Below, piece after piece: positions 1 through 11,099 of a stretch of DNA of 64,000 nucleotides (position 1 is its first letter; each line of letters starts with the position of its first letter). The notes beneath the pieces are model-generated. The model was not told the origin of the DNA. It was given only the letters and a program-made list of their open reading frames with translations, and did not search any database. A program made the position numbers and the translations under genes. Location of the stretch: contig BSBM01000965.1 in NCBI GenBank assembly GCA_027924585.1, positions 248,001 to 312,000 of the forward strand, in the 5' to 3' direction. Source of the stretch: Larix kaempferi. Its lineage: Eukaryota; Streptophyta; Pinopsida; Pinales; Pinaceae.

Positions 1-453
1 CTGATGGCTTCCCGAGACATGGTCGTTGGGGTAGGGGTAATGAGGCAGGTGATGTTGCAGTAGGGAGCACTCTACATACTTTGTGACACAACCTGTCATA
101 GATGGTTGCTAGGGTTCCACAGATAGAGGTGGCGCAACTACCTAAGGCTATGTAGCTCCAAGTAGTGGGGGTTCCGGGTGATTGGGTGCGGCTACTGTAA
201 CGGGTAGCCAATGCAGTTCAGTATTTCTATGAGACACATCCTGTCAGAGTGGAAGCTAGGTCTCCTTGGAGGGAGTAGATATCCCCGGATCTCATTTCTT
301 GTATCGATATGTATATTTTTGAAGGCTACGGGCTCTAGTTTTGTATGACACTACCATTTTTGGACATATTTATATTAAAAAAACTTTGGTTCTCTGGTTC
401 TACTATATGTGTGTATGTACAAATGTATGAATGTCTTCTTATATTTGTGTGCT
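1..453. other. Unassigned sequence left of the Ty3 element's last ORF
   Basis: No open frame on either strand resembles a known protein. By position it would be the 3' untranslated part of the minus-strand Ty3 element before its 3' LTR. I could not match it to the LTR at 17342-18244, so the LTR either lies further left or has been lost. Confidence 0.4.
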
Positions 454-870
454 TCATGATGAATGTGACAAATTCCAATCTAATACATAGTTAGCGTATG
501 CATCATATATATGATTAACACTTCTCAGAACATGTATGTATGTAATTGAAACAAAATGATGTTCCAAGAGTCTTACCCTTAGGAATTTCCGTAGTAGCGT
601 AGGATCTCGCACATGGTACTGCCCATTCAACTAAGACACAACTAGTTGTGAATCCAGGTGGACTTCTAAAGACTGGATGCCATGAGAAATAACATCCCTA
701 AGTATCTCAATAACGACACTATACTCAGCCACATTGTTAGACATAGGACTCAGACAAGCACCTCCTGAAGACACAACTAGGTGGTCGGGTGAGACAATAA
801 CCTAGGCAACAGAAGCAAGCTGCTGCGTATGATGGCTAGCACCATTTGCGAAACCTAAGAATGTAGGAGA
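454..870 (-). pseudogene. Archaeal-type RNase H domain (aRNH) downstream of integrase
   Basis: The minus strand reads as a second RNase H. An N-terminal FANGAS block stands where a DGAS is expected, so the first catalytic Asp appears to be Asn. It is followed by an NNVAEY motif with the catalytic Glu, a HLDSQLV motif with the catalytic Asp, and a terminal NYVLDWNLSH block. It ends at a TGA (454-456). In-frame TAG codons at 803-805 (where Trp is expected) and 631-633 show decay. About 120 bp of non-coding sequence separate it from the integrase stop at 994-996, so it was a separate ORF. The family cleaves RNA in RNA/DNA hybrids during reverse transcription. No start codon could be assigned. 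Confidence 0.7.
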
Positions 871-993
871 TTTCGCTGACATCTGTCAAGCAAATGAAAG
901 CTAATCAACAAACCTGAAAACCAAAAGAAATATAAACTATCTACAGAAGCAACTATACAATAGTATACAAAAGTATAAGCCTGAACCAGAGGT

Positions 994-2364
994 TCAAGCG
1001 TAATATCGCTTGAGGTAGAGCCCATTTCTAGGGTCCTTCAAGATAGTCCCCTCATAGTCTTCTAATTCATAGTATCCTTTTTCCAGGGCACGCCTCACGA
1101 TGTAAGGACCGTGCCACATGGGGTTAAACTTGCCTTCCCCCAGGGGCTATTTAGCTTGGTCATATAAGAGGACCAAGTCACCTTTAGCATACTGTCGAGG
1201 ATGGACAGACCTATCATATTGAACCTTAACATAATGTTTGTTGGAATCTATAGCCACAACGGCATCTCGACGTTGCTCGTCAAGTTGCTCAAGGTGGATT
1301 CAATGTTGCTCAAGACCTATCGTATCAGGGAGGAGCTCTATGGCCAATTTAAGCGAAGGGATCTCGCATTCAATCGGTAAAAGTAACTCCACACTGTGAA
1401 CTAGCTGAAACAGTGAGAACCCGGTGGCAGTCTTGACTGCGGTTCGATACGCCCACAAAGCAAGATATAACATGATGTGCCAGTTGGTATTTCTTTGTTG
1501 GATGGTACATTGGAGAATGGTCTTCAAAGACTTATTGACTACTTCTACTTGACCATTCACTTGGGGATAATAAGAAGATGAGTGTTCTTGACGAAACCCA
1601 AGCTTCAGAGACAAATCCTCCATCATCTTGTTCTGAAAGTGACTGCCATGGTCAGTGACAATCTCTTTCGGAATACTGAACCGAGTGATAATTTGATTGA
1701 ATACGAAATGGGCTGCTGTAGCACCATTGTCTTTAACGGTAAGCATGGCCTTAGCCCATTTGGAAAAATAATCCACGGCCACTATGATATGGTGATGCCC
1801 TCCAGCCAAAGCTAGTTTGCAATACATGAAATCCACCCCTCATCTAGTGAAGGGACTGATGGTGACGACCGGATGAAGGGGCGCTAGATGAGAGCGTATG
1901 TTCCGAGAAAACACCTGGCAAGGGTGACATCTCTTCACAGCATTAACACAATCCTTAAATATGGAAGGCCAAAAATAACTAGCTCGCATAATACGTTGGG
2001 CTGTAGCAAGCTTAGATAAGTGACCGCCACATGCCCCAGCATGGAAATCATTAAGCACCCGTTCCGCTTCTTCGTGTGTTAAGAAATGATGGAGGATAGA
2101 ATCCTTTCCTCGATGATACAAAGTGTCACCAACGATAGTATAATATTTAGCGTGATGTTTTACACGCCGTCGCTCATCTTGTGAATAATGCGGAGGAAAC
2201 TTCAAAGTTTGGAGATATACAATGACATCCCCATAACAAGGGTCCTCGGACGAGATAAGAAATGAGTGCTCATCCACAAAGGAATCTTCATGAATGACAT
2301 CCTCATCAAGTCTTGGAAGGTCCGACATAATCTCAGCAAACACCAACGATTTCACCGACTTCAC
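994..2364 (-). pseudogene. Ty3/gypsy integrase (pol C-terminal part)
   Basis: Three parts in order. An HHCC zinc-binding module lies at about 1890-2060 (GGHLSK ... KRCHPCQ). The catalytic core at 1300-1836 has the triad visible as VAVDYF, VTDHGSHF and NGQVEVVNK, so all three acidic residues remain. The C-terminal module at about 1000-1150 contains MWHGPYIVRRAL, a GPF/GPY-like motif. Integrase would insert the cDNA copy into the genome. A TAG separates zinc finger and core (1840-1842), another lies at 1147-1149, and at least one frame change occurs near 1300. The polyprotein ends with TGA at 994-996. Confidence 0.85.
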
Positions 2365-2433
2365 CGAAGCAAAATCGAGATCGAATTCCTGAAGGATAAC
2401 AATCCATTTATTATACTTTCCCCCGATAAGGCG

Positions 2434-2760
2434 TCATGATAGCACAAACTGAAATTGATTGATATGCACGACAATTGTGGTTGTTCTAAGTAGAATGTAA
2501 TGTCGTAATTGCTGGATGGAATGAACAGTCGCAAGCGCCATCTTTTCCACATGAGTATATCTTAGCTCAACGTCTACTAGATTTTGACTAAGGTAATAGA
2601 TGACATGCTCGACAAGTGCATCATCAACCTGAACCAAGACCATTCCAATCGTCTCTTGAGATGTGGCCACATAAAGGATAAAATATTGTGCGAAGTCTGG
2701 TGGACTAAGCAAAGGGGCCGATACCAAATATTTCTTAAGGGCATCGAAAGACTATTGGGC
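2434..2760 (-). pseudogene. Ty3/gypsy RNase H
   Basis: The frame contains LYVATSQETIGMVL, then VIYYLSQNL and ELRYTHVEKMALA, then LRHYILLRTT. These are the conserved blocks of the Ty3/gypsy RNase H that follows RT. The first catalytic Asp, expected in an LYxDAS-like position, reads Ala here, as it does in several plant families with a degenerate gypsy RNase H; such elements may rely on the added archaeal-type RNase H (inference). Frame changes join it to RT on one side and to the integrase zinc finger on the other (2364-2434). Confidence 0.75.
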
Positions 2761-3641
2761 TCACTCATCCCAGATAAAAGGTGTGTCCTTCTTCAATAAG
2801 CATGAGAAACCTTTGGTAAAATTAGCATAATTGACTATGAAACGACGTAGAAAAGTGGCTCTCCCTTGGAGGATCTGAAGTTGTAACAAATTGCATGGAG
2901 GAGGCAACTGAAGTATTGCCTCAACTTTGTGAGGATTGACTCTAATACCCTCTTTCGAAACTATGAAGCCCAGAAGGCGACCCGTCCTTACAACAAAGAT
3001 GAATTTGTTAGGATTCAATAGAATATTGTATCGTATACATCGTTCAAGAATCATGCGGAGGTTCTTGGGGTGGTCCATCCTCTTGCGAGAATGGCTGGCC
3101 AGATCATATAAGAAAACCTCCATAATTGTTTTACGATCGTGAAAGGCGTAGTTCATGGCACGTTGAAATGTAGCTATGGCATTTTTAAGGTCGAAGGGCA
3201 TTTTCCGATATGCAAAAGTTCCCCAAGGAAAAATAAAAGTTTTTTATGTTGATCCTCGGGTTTGATTTGAATCTGGTTATATTCGGAAAATCCGTCCATG
3301 AAGGAAAAAATCTCACTTCTGGCGCAAGCATCCAAGATTTGATCTATGAATGGTGTGGGGAAGTTGTCTTTCAGACATGCACGGTTCAAATCTCTAAAGT
3401 CAGTGCATACACGGATCGTTCCCTGCTTCTTATCCATAGGAACGGGGTTTGACACCCATCCGGTAAGGGGAACGGGGTAGATGAAACCAGCCTTGAGTAG
3501 TTTCTCTACCCTTGCCTTGATAGAAGTTTCTTTTCTAGGGTTCACAACATGTAAGAATTGTCGAACCAATTTAGCATTGGGATACGTTCTAATCTCATAT
3601 TCAACAATGCGGGGGTCTATTCTTGGCATCTCCTCATATGA
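2761..3641 (-). pseudogene. Ty3/gypsy reverse transcriptase
   Basis: Two overlapping open pieces in different frames. The N-terminal piece (3174-3629) has NPVPMDKKQGTIRVCTDFRDLNRA and FSFMDGFSEYNQIQI, the fingers and palm blocks. The C-terminal piece (2761-3201) has MPFDLKNAIATFQRAMN and the catalytic loop. That loop reads FLYDL where the family has a YxDD motif, so one of the two metal-binding Asp residues is missing. The frame breaks near 3195 and again near 2760. It is clearly an inactive remnant of the polymerase that would copy the element's RNA. Confidence 0.85.
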
Positions 3642-4500
3642 CTAGGAAAAAGCTTCCCGAAGTTTTGTAAACAATTTAGTATAAATAGGAATCTCCTCAA
3701 TAGTGAAATCATCACCGATGTAGACATTCTCAACTATTCTCGGAGTACGAGAGATATTGATCGACGTAGTTGGGGAAATGTTAGCCATATTCCCTTCCGC
3801 AAAAACATCATGCGACTCCAAAAGAGCCACAGGGTGACCAACCATCTCTACTAGAGTCATCCTAAACTCGTCTCATTTGGAGAGCTCGAGTTTGGGAAGG
3901 AAATAAGAGCAATGGTGCATATCTTCCCAAGGTCTCTCACTACCACACATGGCCTCCATAATAGCTTCGTTAGAAGGAAAAGTATCATCGAGGAAATCAT
4001 GGGAACAAGACAAGTTGGCTGCCCAAACCGGTAGCGTAACGAGATCTTCCTCGACTGTCTAGGAAGAAGAGAGATCTAGGTCTGCAGTGACTTGTTGAAT
4101 ATGCTAGTAAGCAAACTCAACTACAAATAGTGGCATAGACATTCCAACATGCGAAATGTTTCTAGACGTGGAACTCGTGGATGGTAAAGTCCACGGATCA
4201 TCAAAATAGGAAGTTCGGAATGACATATTATGCGAAGGAGGAGATGCATCATCGTTAATGGTTCCAATAAAATTCACAGGTGTGGAAAAATCATAAGTTC
4301 CCATCAATGAAGGGTACATGCCAACACCCATGTTCCTAGTTGCTGGCTGAGAATGAGTAACCTGCGGGACTATGGATCCCATGGATGCTGTGGAAGAGGA
4401 GTTAACGTAATCCAGCTGATCGATGGTCACAATCTTTCCTTCGTGAGGAAAGCAGATAAATCTGAATACAGTGGACGTGACAGCTTTCATGGCATACATC
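3642..4500 (-). pseudogene. Ty3 protease-RT linker region
   Basis: Several short open pieces, including 4104-4499 (FPHEGKIVTIDQLDYV near its start) and 3642-3860 (PRIVENVYIGDD), read in the pol direction. They lie between the protease block and the RT start at a conserved spacing for plant Ty3 elements that carry a long linker here. No catalytic motif is visible. Multiple stops and frame changes occur. Confidence 0.6.
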
Positions 4501-4510
4501 CAATTCCAAC

Positions 4511-4897
4511 CTAGTAAAAGGTTGTAGTCGATGGGCGCTTAAAAGAACGATCGTCGAATGTAGTGAGCGTGGTTCTAGATGCGAGTAGGGGACGAGAGCC
4601 AAGAGCTTTCCACCAAGCTAACGACATTACTGATGCAGAGGCACCTTCGCCAACCATAGTACGTTTGACAAAACTTTGAAGGCACACCACCTGGATTTGA
4701 AAAGCCACGTGGTAGGGTAAGCGAGGTTGGACATTAGTAGTGTCGAACTTGATAACAGTGGGACTTCCCACTTCCTGAACTCCTAACGCACTCAAAAGAG
4801 CATGCTTCTGAGAAGGAAAAGCTTGCAAAACTTCAAGAGCCGACATGGCACACGGAGTTTGGCCCAAATATTCTACGATGGAGTAGTTGTGGGTGCC
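4511..4897 (-). pseudogene. Ty3 retropepsin-like protease region
   Basis: The frame at 4511-4867 has a conserved approach (TTNVQPRLPYHVAFQIQV) followed by VKRTMVGEGASASVMSL. Related plant elements have a D-E-G-A-S type active site in that place; here Gly stands where the catalytic Asp is expected, so the enzyme would be dead. The piece ends in the tryptophan-rich WWKALGS stretch. Confidence 0.6.
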
Positions 4898-5711
4898 TCA
4901 AGCATTAGGATTATGTGTAGAGTGCTTAAGAACACCTTTCGGTATCCGCAGCATAATAGAAGGCTTCTTGATATGCAAGGAATTGTCAGGAGGAGGGGGA
5001 GGCTCACTCCCCAAATTGGGTTGTGGTGCATCATAATCGCGCTGACGAGTGGCAATACTAACCTCTGAATGAACCATGTTCACGCATCCATAACCACCAG
5101 TATTGGAAGAAGACATTGTCATCTCAGTAGGTCCATAACCAGTGGTGGGAGCATGCAAAGCCATGTTTTGGTGATGAGGTAGGGGATCCTTCAACAAAGT
5201 TGGGCTCTGTGCCAAGTGCTTCGATGCTTCTTCAATACGAGGACATAAGTGAGTAAGATGGTCTTCCCCACAAAGCTTGCAAGGAAACTTCACCTTACGT
5301 CTAGGTTTACGGTCCTCACCAGCATTTCTTCCTTCCTGAGGAGGGTTGGCATTATCCTTACGGGGGTATTGCGATTTCTATTGTTATTCCCATTGTTTCC
5401 ACCCTTACGATTATTTTCCCCCTTTTTATTACCACCAAGTTGTTGGTTACCTAATTGGTTCATCGTTTGCACACTGTGTACATCAGACGATGGGGTGGAA
5501 GTGGACAAGGTGGAACCTGTCCGGGAGTATACTGGTTTAGCAAAAAATTCTACATTTGATTAGCTACCAAATCTATGGGGCCAGTGCTTGCAGATCCAAT
5601 GATGCCATCGGCATGCGGTCCAGGAACTAACGTGGGCTCATGACGTGTGCATGGTGCATCAAGAATGATGTCATACAAAATGCCAGATTGAGAGTATAAT
5701 AAGTCTAACTG
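4898..5711 (-). pseudogene. Ty3 gag C-terminal (nucleocapsid) region
   Basis: A basic, Asn/Gly-rich stretch (5290-5508) leads by frame change into a frame beginning KFPCKLCGEDHLTHLCPR at about 5250-5293. This is a CCHC-like zinc knuckle with spacing C-x2-C-x3-H-x4-C, one residue short of the usual x4. It is followed by a Pro-rich spacer toward the protease. In the intact element this part would bind genomic RNA. Stops and frameshifts at about 5290 and 5510 break it. Confidence 0.65.
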
Positions 5712-6368
5712 CTAGACTTTCAAGATAGCTTGTTCCTCAGTCACAATGACGGACGTCGAAACATCCTTAGAAATGTATGGGAGTAGAGACTTGAGGAACC
5801 ATTCCAATAGGAACTCTAGAGGAATGTTTCCCTTCACTAATCTCTTCTGTCGACGCCACTCTTGAACATGGTCAGAAATATGCGTGGCCTTGTCCTGACG
5901 TAAGGTAGATAAAATTTCAGTACCAATATCATAGCAAACCGGTAACTGGAAATGATCTAAGAAAACCAAAGCAATCTCATTAAAACCCCTATAAGTGTTT
6001 CCAGGAAGCTCGACGTACCACTTCGCGGCTACCCCCATGAGGGTGCGTTGAAATAGTCGCAATCTAATGGAATCATGATTCAATGAGTTGGAGAAGCACC
6101 AAAGGTGAAATGTTGTGACATGATCTCTTGGGTCCTCACCACCTTTCCCCTCAAACTTAGGAATGTCCGAAGGGAGCTTGGTAGGGACCGGGGGCCAAGT
6201 AGGGTCATGACACATTGAATCATTTGTGAGCTTTGAAAGATCCGAAAGATTCAAGCATGCAAGGAATTGGAGCTGAGCCTGGAAAGCTTGATTATAATCC
6301 CCCATAAAAAGTTGGTTAAATAAAACTGTATTATAAGATGGACCAAAAGCTTGACCATGAGGATTAAA
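5712..6368 (-). pseudogene. Ty3 gag, capsid-like (Retrotrans_gag) domain
   Basis: A 197-residue open frame (5712-6305) with PKFEGKGGEDPRDHVTTF near residue 50, then LRLFQRTLMGVAAKWYVEL and FNEIALVFLDHFQL: the order of blocks in plant Ty3 gag capsid domains. It is in the same frame as the Gly/Asn-rich segment upstream and is separated from it only by a TAA at 6369-6371, where relatives have Gln. It ends at a stop at 5712-5714. Confidence 0.8.
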
Positions 6369-7622
6369 CTACTGATAATAAGGACCTGCCAGACCATAAG
6401 CTTTTCCATGGCCATAGGATTGATAACCTCCTCCTGCCTGAACCATTTGAGAGTAAGCAGGTATGCGTGTGTTTTGGGCACCATATTGGGGTGGTGGGTT
6501 GTACTGGTGGCTAGGACTGACTGTGTTGTAGTAAGGGTTGCCACCATGAGTATGGGGCATATATGTACTATTCATAGTGGGAACCGTGTTGTAATGACCA
6601 TAATGGTATGGTATGTTCCCACCCCCAGCATTAGGATTAGCTTGAGCAGTCGTGTGGTAACCAGAAGCATGAGATGTATTCCTAGCCCCAATATTGGTGT
6701 GACTAGTAGCAGGGATGGTGGCATTATGTCCATGTGGATAGGATATATTCCCAACCCCTACATTGACATTACTAGTGAGAGAAATGGACGCAAAAGTATG
6801 TGGTATATGTCCACCCCCGTGGTTAGGAGGAGCATTAACATTCGTAAAAGTACTCCTGGGTTGACGAGTAGTGGCATGTGTATTAGGTGGTGGATGACGA
6901 GTCGTGTTTCGAACAACGTTCCTATTAGGTTGGAAAATCCTAGGAGGTGGTATTCTTCCAACATTAGCATTGGTAAGAGGAATAGGACCAGTACCCATAC
7001 TATGTGTGTGAGTGGACAACGTAGTGCCCCCAGTGAGGGTAGTGCCCTTAGTGGGTATAGTATGGCTAACACCATGACTGGTGCTAGCATGATTGGTGCC
7101 AGCATGACTACCAAACATAGTGGAAGGTTCAATTGTACTATAACTAGGCATACCAAAAGAGAGTGCGTTTGGGTTGATCGTAGGACCAGTGTCGTCATGT
7201 AACTCTGGCATCCCGTATCTATAATTGTGTGGAAATGAAGGAAAGAACGGATCATCCTGTTCTTCATCTTCGCGTAAGGTTATCATTCTGTGAAGATAAT
7301 TATCTGAATTCGAAGGATCGAACGGATCTTGTTCAAGTGGATTCGGCCAAATCGAACCAAGATGAGTCTCTGGTGGATCACCTCCCCATGCCTCACGAAG
7401 AGTATGGGGATCGGAAGTGTGTTCAACTCCAGCCGATGGAGCTGAAGGTTTTTCCTCAGTATCGGAATGTGTAGCAGTTATGACGTCTTGGATGTATGTC
7501 TCGTAAGAATCCGAAGACTCATTGAGAGCCCTCCGATGTCCTCTACTAACATGACGTGAAAACTCGGCCAGATTTAAACCAGCCAACCAACGGGATCGGC
7601 AGAGAGTAGGGCTCCATGCCAT
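6369..7622 (-). pseudogene. Ty3 gag N-terminal low-complexity extension
   Basis: A 417-residue open frame starting at the ATG at 7620-7622. The first about 60 residues are ordinary sequence (AWSPTLCRSRWLAGLNLAEF); the rest is rich in Gly, Asn, Thr, His and Pro with many short repeats (for example GVGNIS, GARNTS, GGGNIP variants). The bias suggests a disordered region in front of the capsid domain. It terminates at TAA 6369-6371, which looks like a nonsense mutation because gag continues in frame. Long open frames on the opposite strand here are shadows. Confidence 0.65.
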
Positions 7623-8761
7623 GATATCTCCGGAGATAATATATAATCAAAACATCCCCTAAAGGCCATCTATTGATAAAAAATAGTAAATCAAAATCAC
7701 ACGCCTAAAGAAAATACATCCAAGAGAAGACAAACAAAGTGGCTAAATGAGCTCCCAACACAAGAGCCGGTATGTCTCGCCTAGGAGAGGCTTAAGACTT
7801 CCAAACTATAGCTGGAGGTAACGGAATCAGTTATAGAGACACCTAGGCTTCACTGCGTGTACAAGGTCAAGTCCACTGCACAAACACAACTATGTTGTCC
7901 AATCCCTATCTGACTGAGGACACGAATAGTATAACCACTGCAAGTAACTGTGTGATACCTAGGTAAGGAAACTATGGTCACTGCAATATAACCAATGCTC
8001 AGGGGGACAGTCGCAGGTGGGATCCGTTGTATGGGAAGGGTAGCTAAGCCCGAAGCACAAGAGGACGAACCTTCGGTACCCCAAGATACGAACAAATCCT
8101 GGAAATATATCCCACGTTCAGCCGCTATCAGAGGGATATCCCTTCAACCAAACTCCCATGACCTCATGCTTAACTCTGGCTTGACTAGAGCTTCCTGAGA
8201 ACACTGATATATACCATGGATTCCTCCACTCCCTGGTTAGACACCTAATGTTTCATCTAGTAGTCTTGGATTGTTAACTCACAATGATCTATTCCAAGAC
8301 TCTAAACCTATGCTAGTTGGTGTACCCTATAAATAAAATCGTTCTAATCAATTTTAAGATTAAGCGTTTGATTACTCAAGGGATATGATTGTGAAACTAG
8401 TGATGTGTAAGACTCAATAGTATGCAAAATCGTCAAATCCTAGACTCATCTATCCAATGAAAACAATGCCACTAACATGCACAATCAAACCAACGATTTC
8501 GAAATAAATATGCAATCCTTTTATATTTTTCAATGCACAATCAAAATCTAAATGAAGGCAGAAAGCACTCAATGCAAGATGCAATACATCAAAGCAATTT
8601 TTATTTTTTTGTATTTTCTCTTATAAACGAAAGGAAAATGCAAAACTATGTGTATTTTTTTGTATTTTTCAATATATGGAAATGAAAAATGCAAGCAAAA
8701 TCCTACTATCTAGTCACTGATATGCCAAGGAGATCACTAAGACAACCAGGAAGATACTAAA
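7623..8761 (-). other. Ty3 5' leader, gag-proximal part
   Basis: No coding similarity on either strand. By position it is the untranslated leader between gag and the primer site, now cut off from the primer site by the copia complex. It holds AT-rich stretches near 8590-8700 and nothing else I can name. Confidence 0.5.
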
Positions 8762-9088
8762 CAGTAAGACTCATCGAAAGGAATGAACTCAAAAGGAAAA
8801 AACTAGCAAGGCTACATCCAAAGATGGGTAAAAAACCAACAAGACTCAACCAAGAGAAACGAAGAGTTCTGGTCACAACCAAGTCATGGAACAGTCAAGA
8901 AACAAGCCACGAAAGACTCAGGATCAACCAAAACCAACCCATCAACAACCAAAGGTCATCAACCAACAAAAGCCAGAGTTGTATGCTACCGTCGAAGGAA
9001 TAACTGCGGGTACCCGCGAGCAGTAGAGTAAACAGAGGAGGGTATACGCGAGCAGAGCTAAGCTAGCCCGCGGGTGAGGAAAGAAAAA
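8762..9088. repeat. Left copy of a 325-bp direct repeat flanking the copia complex
   Basis: Starting at CAGTAAGACTCAT, this segment matches 16848-17178 along its length with about a dozen differences by eye. It includes a GC-rich hairpin candidate (CTGCGGGTACCCGCGAGCAG, 9011-9030). The right copy is contiguous with the Ty3 primer site, the left copy with the gag side. So one of them is an extra copy made during the rearrangement that produced the tandem copia. Confidence 0.85.
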
Positions 9089-10624
9089 TTTGTGATGATA
9101 GATCTCTAAGTGTTGTAGGAGCTGGAACAGTTCCAGTAGATAACGGGCATTTTAGTGATGTACTATGTGTTCCAAGAATTTCCTGCAATTTGTTATCAGT
9201 CTATCAGATCACTCATTCTGGTGAAGGTAAAACTGTGACCTTTACACCTCACCAAGTTGTAATCAAGGATTTTAAAGATCCTCAACAGGTTCTAGCTACC
9301 GGAATTGTTGATGATATTACCAGGTTGTACAAGTTTAACAACTTTGGGTCATCACCTTTCCCTTCAGTTTTTGTTGCTCATAGTGATAACTTGAGCAAAC
9401 TTTGGCATGAGCGATTTGGTCACTTAAATTATCACTCATTGCAACAACTATGTAAAGAAAATATGGTGACAGGTCTTCCAATGGTATCTTGCAGAGATGG
9501 TGTTTGTTTCGGTTATGTACTCGGAAAACATCATCGGGACAGTTTTGACAAACGTGCCTCTTGGCACGCCTCGGTTCCCTTGGAGCTTGTGCATAGTGAC
9601 TTGTGTGGTCCTCTTCCATCTGCTTCCTTTTCTGGTTTCAAATATTTCTTAACTTTCATTGATGATTACACCAGATGCACTTGGTTTTATTTCCTAAAAC
9701 TTAAGAGCGAAGTATTTAACATGTTCTTGGCTTACAAGGCCCTTGTTGAAAAACAATCTGGTCATCAAATTATTAAGTTAAGATCTGACAATGGAGGAGA
9801 ATATGTTAACAAACAGTTCACTACTTTCTGCACTGAACAAGGCATCCAACAACAGCACACTGTTCCATATACACCACAACAAAATGGTGTAGCTGAGCGG
9901 AAGAACCGCACTTTAAAAGAAATGGCTAATTGTATGATCCAATCTAAGGGACTAAGTCTTCAATTTTGGGCTGAAGCCATAAATTGTGCAAATTACATAG
10001 TTAATTGCACCCCCACAAAAGCATTACAAGGTATAACACCGGAAGAAGCATGGAGTAAAATTAAACCTGATGTAAGTCACTTTCGTGTGTTTGGTAGTGA
10101 AGCATGGGCTCACATTCCAGATGAAAAACGGAAAGCATTACAACCTAAAAGTGAAAAGTGCATATTTGTTGGATATTCTAAAGATGTAAAAGATTATAGA
10201 CTTATTCAATCACATTCTCATGCTATAATCATTAGAAGAGATGTTAAATTTGATGAAAATCTTTTGGCCTGCGAGCCTAACTCGGCGATTGTGCCATCTT
10301 TGGCCTGCGAGCCTGATTCGGCGTTTGTGCCTCCTTCTTCTTTTTCCGACTTCCTTGACAGGTTTCCAACTCCAGTTTCTGATGATGACAGTGAGGATGA
10401 AAATCCACCTCTGCCTGCTCATGTTCCTCCAGTTGCACCAGCACAAGTGCTTCCTCGATGGGTTCGTTCAACATGTGAAGCAGCTGGTGATCTTGCCGGT
10501 GATCCTAGAGATCAACGTCGAACACGTTCTCAGTTTTAGCGAGCCTCTTCTCTTTTGGCTCAAGTTTTCAAAAATCATTATCCAGAAACTTTTGCAGAAT
10601 CTTTAGGGAATCCAGATTGGGATG
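9089..10624 (+). pseudogene. Headless copia pol fragment: end of protease region to integrase
   Basis: An open frame from 9094 without a start codon, beginning inside the protease-integrase linker (VPRISCNLLS). It covers the integrase HHCC module (LWHERFGHLNYHSL ... VCFGYV, where the last Cys of the finger is Tyr) and the core with HSDLCGP, RSDNGGEY and GVAERKN, so the D-D-E triad is kept. A TAG at 10537-10539 ends the frame. A short continuation leads to GGGATG (10619-10624), where the sequence jumps straight into an LTR. Gag, RT and RNase H are absent. It is very similar to the complete element at 12.3-16.3 kb. Confidence 0.9.
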
Positions 10625-11087
10625 TTTGTATTTAGGATATTTAGACACTTAGGAGTTAATTAAGATCAACTTGTGTAATATATCCGTTAGGGATAGTGTG
10701 TTTCTCTAGTATGCATTGGTATGCATTTGTAAATATTTAATCCGACGGTCACGATATGTTCCCAACATACAGTGATCCGACGACTCAACTTCTCTTAGAT
10801 CAAACCTAACCTTGATCCGTGGCTTACAACCCGATTGGTCCATGATCTCTATTTAAAGAGCATGGAGGGTCATTGTTTAGTTGATCGATTATGAGAAGCT
10901 CATTTGTAACTTTCTTTCTTTGCATAATAAATTGTCCCGTAGAAGCTATTTGGCTGGGGCCGTGGAGTGTTTCCCTCAAGAGGGTTTAAACTACGTCAAA
11001 ACATCGGTGTGTTGATCTGTGATCTGTTTGTGTGAAGCAGTTGTTCTTGGTGTTCGGTCCTTTGGTAGTAACCTATGTACCCGAACA
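10623..11087 (+). repeat. Copia 5' LTR (shared with the fragment to its left)
   Basis: Matches 16390-16847 from GATATTTAGACACTTAGG to CCGAACA. The first bases differ (TGTTTGTATTTAGG against TGTTACG), which suggests a small insertion at the junction with the pol fragment. It contains a TATA-like CTATTTAAAGAG (about 10851-10862) and ends directly at the primer site. Confidence 0.9.
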
Positions 11088-11099
11088 TGGTATCAAAGC
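11088..11099 (+). other. Primer binding site, initiator-Met tRNA type
   Basis: TGGTATCAAAGC directly follows the LTR end. It differs at one base from the usual TGGTATCAGAGC complementary to the 3' end of plant initiator-Met tRNA. Confidence 0.85.

Noticed and set aside
1582-1815. Plus-strand open frame of 77 codons
   Set aside because: It lies opposite the integrase catalytic core, which has clear motifs on the minus strand.
6351-7202. 283-codon plus-strand open frame opposite gag
   Set aside because: It is a shadow of the low-complexity gag extension on the minus strand, with no protein-like composition.
8205-8250. GGTGTCTAACCAGGGAGTGG on the minus strand as a Ty3 primer site
   Set aside because: A much better primer site with a following LTR end was found at 17318-17342, so this is only leader sequence.
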